From NCBI GenBank assembly GCA_019649035.1, contig BMAT01012146.1, positions 28,017 through 49,274 of the forward strand: 21,258 nt of DNA, written 5' to 3'. This stretch comes from Elysia marginata (taxonomy: Eukaryota; Mollusca; Gastropoda; Plakobranchidae). Made by a program: the position numbers and the translations under genes. How positions within the stretch are numbered: position 1 is the stretch's first letter; every line of letters starts with the position of its first letter. Under the pieces are notes generated by a model. It saw nothing but the letters and a program-made list of their open reading frames with translations. It was not told the DNA's origin and searched no databases. Positions 20,231 through 21,258 of the stretch are shown here, in pieces.

Positions 20231-20901
20231 TTTTCATAAAAGTTGGACTAGATCGACGTGTTCTGACATCGCATGATTAAACGTACACTTTATACAAGTA
20301 TTGGTTGGCACTGATCGACTCAATGACGTACATTGTTCCAGTCTTACATTTTGTAATGGGTTTTTAATGTTTAATACACTAACTTAGTTCCAATATTCTT
20401 GTCTTGACACCGAAGACGACACGATACCAGTGTAATACGCGAAATTATCATAAAAGAGAACATAGAGCTGAACTAAATATTTGGTTGTTTTAATCCACAA
20501 CGAAATCTTTAAAACATACAATAATGATATTAGGATTTACAAAACACTTGCAAATCGCTACAGAGTGAAACAATCTAAAGTTACTATCTCTTTTATAACA
20601 TTTTTACAAGAGCGAGCGTAGGATGTGAGTTGGCTTAAAACTGCATTTATTTAAGTTAAAAATTAACAACACGGACAAAAGGCATAAAACATAAAACTAG
20701 ACTTTCATTGACGAACTGCATTTTCTGGAACTTAACAGTTAAAAACAAGCATTGGTAACAGCGCTTTTTCCAATTTAAAGCCGCTTATAATTTTCTATCG
20801 TCTAAAGATAGTTCACGGTTGATAAAAATGCATATTAAATCTTTAAGATATCATGACCTAAAAATTGACCACTAAAAAATTTCCAAAATTAAAATGCTAA
20901 A
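20231..20901. other. No recognised feature
   Basis: AT-rich interval before the terminal CTA tract. No exon, RNA gene or further repeat block could be supported. Confidence 0.45.
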
Positions 20902-20968
<67 letters not shown>

Positions 20969-21090
20969 TACTAATACTACTACTACTATTACTACTACTA
21001 CTACTACTGTTTTTACTACTAATACTGTTACTACTTCTACTACTGCTGCTGCTGCTACTACTATTACTACTACTACTACTACTACTACTT

Positions 21091-21165
<75 letters not shown>
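20902..21165. repeat. (CTA)n microsatellite, long
   Basis: Two nearly pure CTA runs (about 20902-20967 and 21055-21165) flank a variable centre with TTT, CTG and CTT triplets. The 109-codon minus-strand frame at 20889-21218 (poly-Ser then poly-Val) is a translation of this repeat. The motif and strand match the tract at 2660-3001. Confidence 0.95.
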
Positions 21166-21258
21166 TTCATAATATGTAATGGTGTTCGGTATAACATATT
21201 AATGTCTAGAGATGTCATTTTTCACAGAACCTTCTATTGTCTGATGCGAATGTTCGAT

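Noticed and set aside
20889-21218. Poly-serine/poly-valine frame, minus strand
   Set aside because: Translation of the CTA microsatellite.

Overview
The window looks like an intergenic or intronic piece of an animal nuclear genome, most likely a marine invertebrate such as a mollusc or cnidarian. This is inferred from its AT-rich, gene-poor character, the long trinucleotide and AG/CT microsatellites, a tRNA-derived SINE of a type common in marine invertebrates, a fragment of a CR1/L2-like LINE with an (ATT)n tail, and a tandem repeat carrying hammerhead-ribozyme motifs. No complete protein-coding gene can be supported. Most open frames are low-complexity runs (poly-Leu, poly-Ser, His/Tyr-rich), lie in repeats, or start without ATG. 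The only host coding candidate is a short terminal-exon-like segment at 15103-15242, with a shorter relative at 12941-12980.

Layout: (ATT)n at 1-117; duplication block A1 (about 640-1100); a minus-strand SINE (about 1440-1692); block B1 (2340-2545); (CTA)n (2660-3001); block D1 (about 3190-3790); block C1 (about 5520-5960); a two-copy 288-nt repeat with hammerhead motifs (6591-7178), directly followed by the 3' end of a LINE (7288-7735); a roughly 51-bp minisatellite (9145-9485); block A2 (about 10245-10690); (ATC)n (11302-11460); block B2 (about 11800-11935); (AAT)n (12230-12485); three related E segments (about 12800, 15000 and 16320) with AG microsatellites in front of the first two; block D2 (about 16590-17390); a fragment of an unidentified dispersed repeat (about 17780-18350); block C2 (about 19950-20230); (CTA)n (20902-21165).

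Two patterns stand out. First, blocks A, B, D and C occur twice in the same order and orientation. The offsets are about 9.6, 9.4, 13.6 and 14.4 kb, so the window appears to be an old tandem segmental duplication. The second unit has grown between B and D through local E duplications. Second, the 6591-7178 repeat has the geometry of a type I hammerhead in each copy (stem I arms beside CTGATGA and beside a UUA cleavage triplet, with a small stem III). This fits a small animal retrozyme or the terminal repeats of a Penelope-like element. All homology statements come from reading by eye; no alignment or database search was run.
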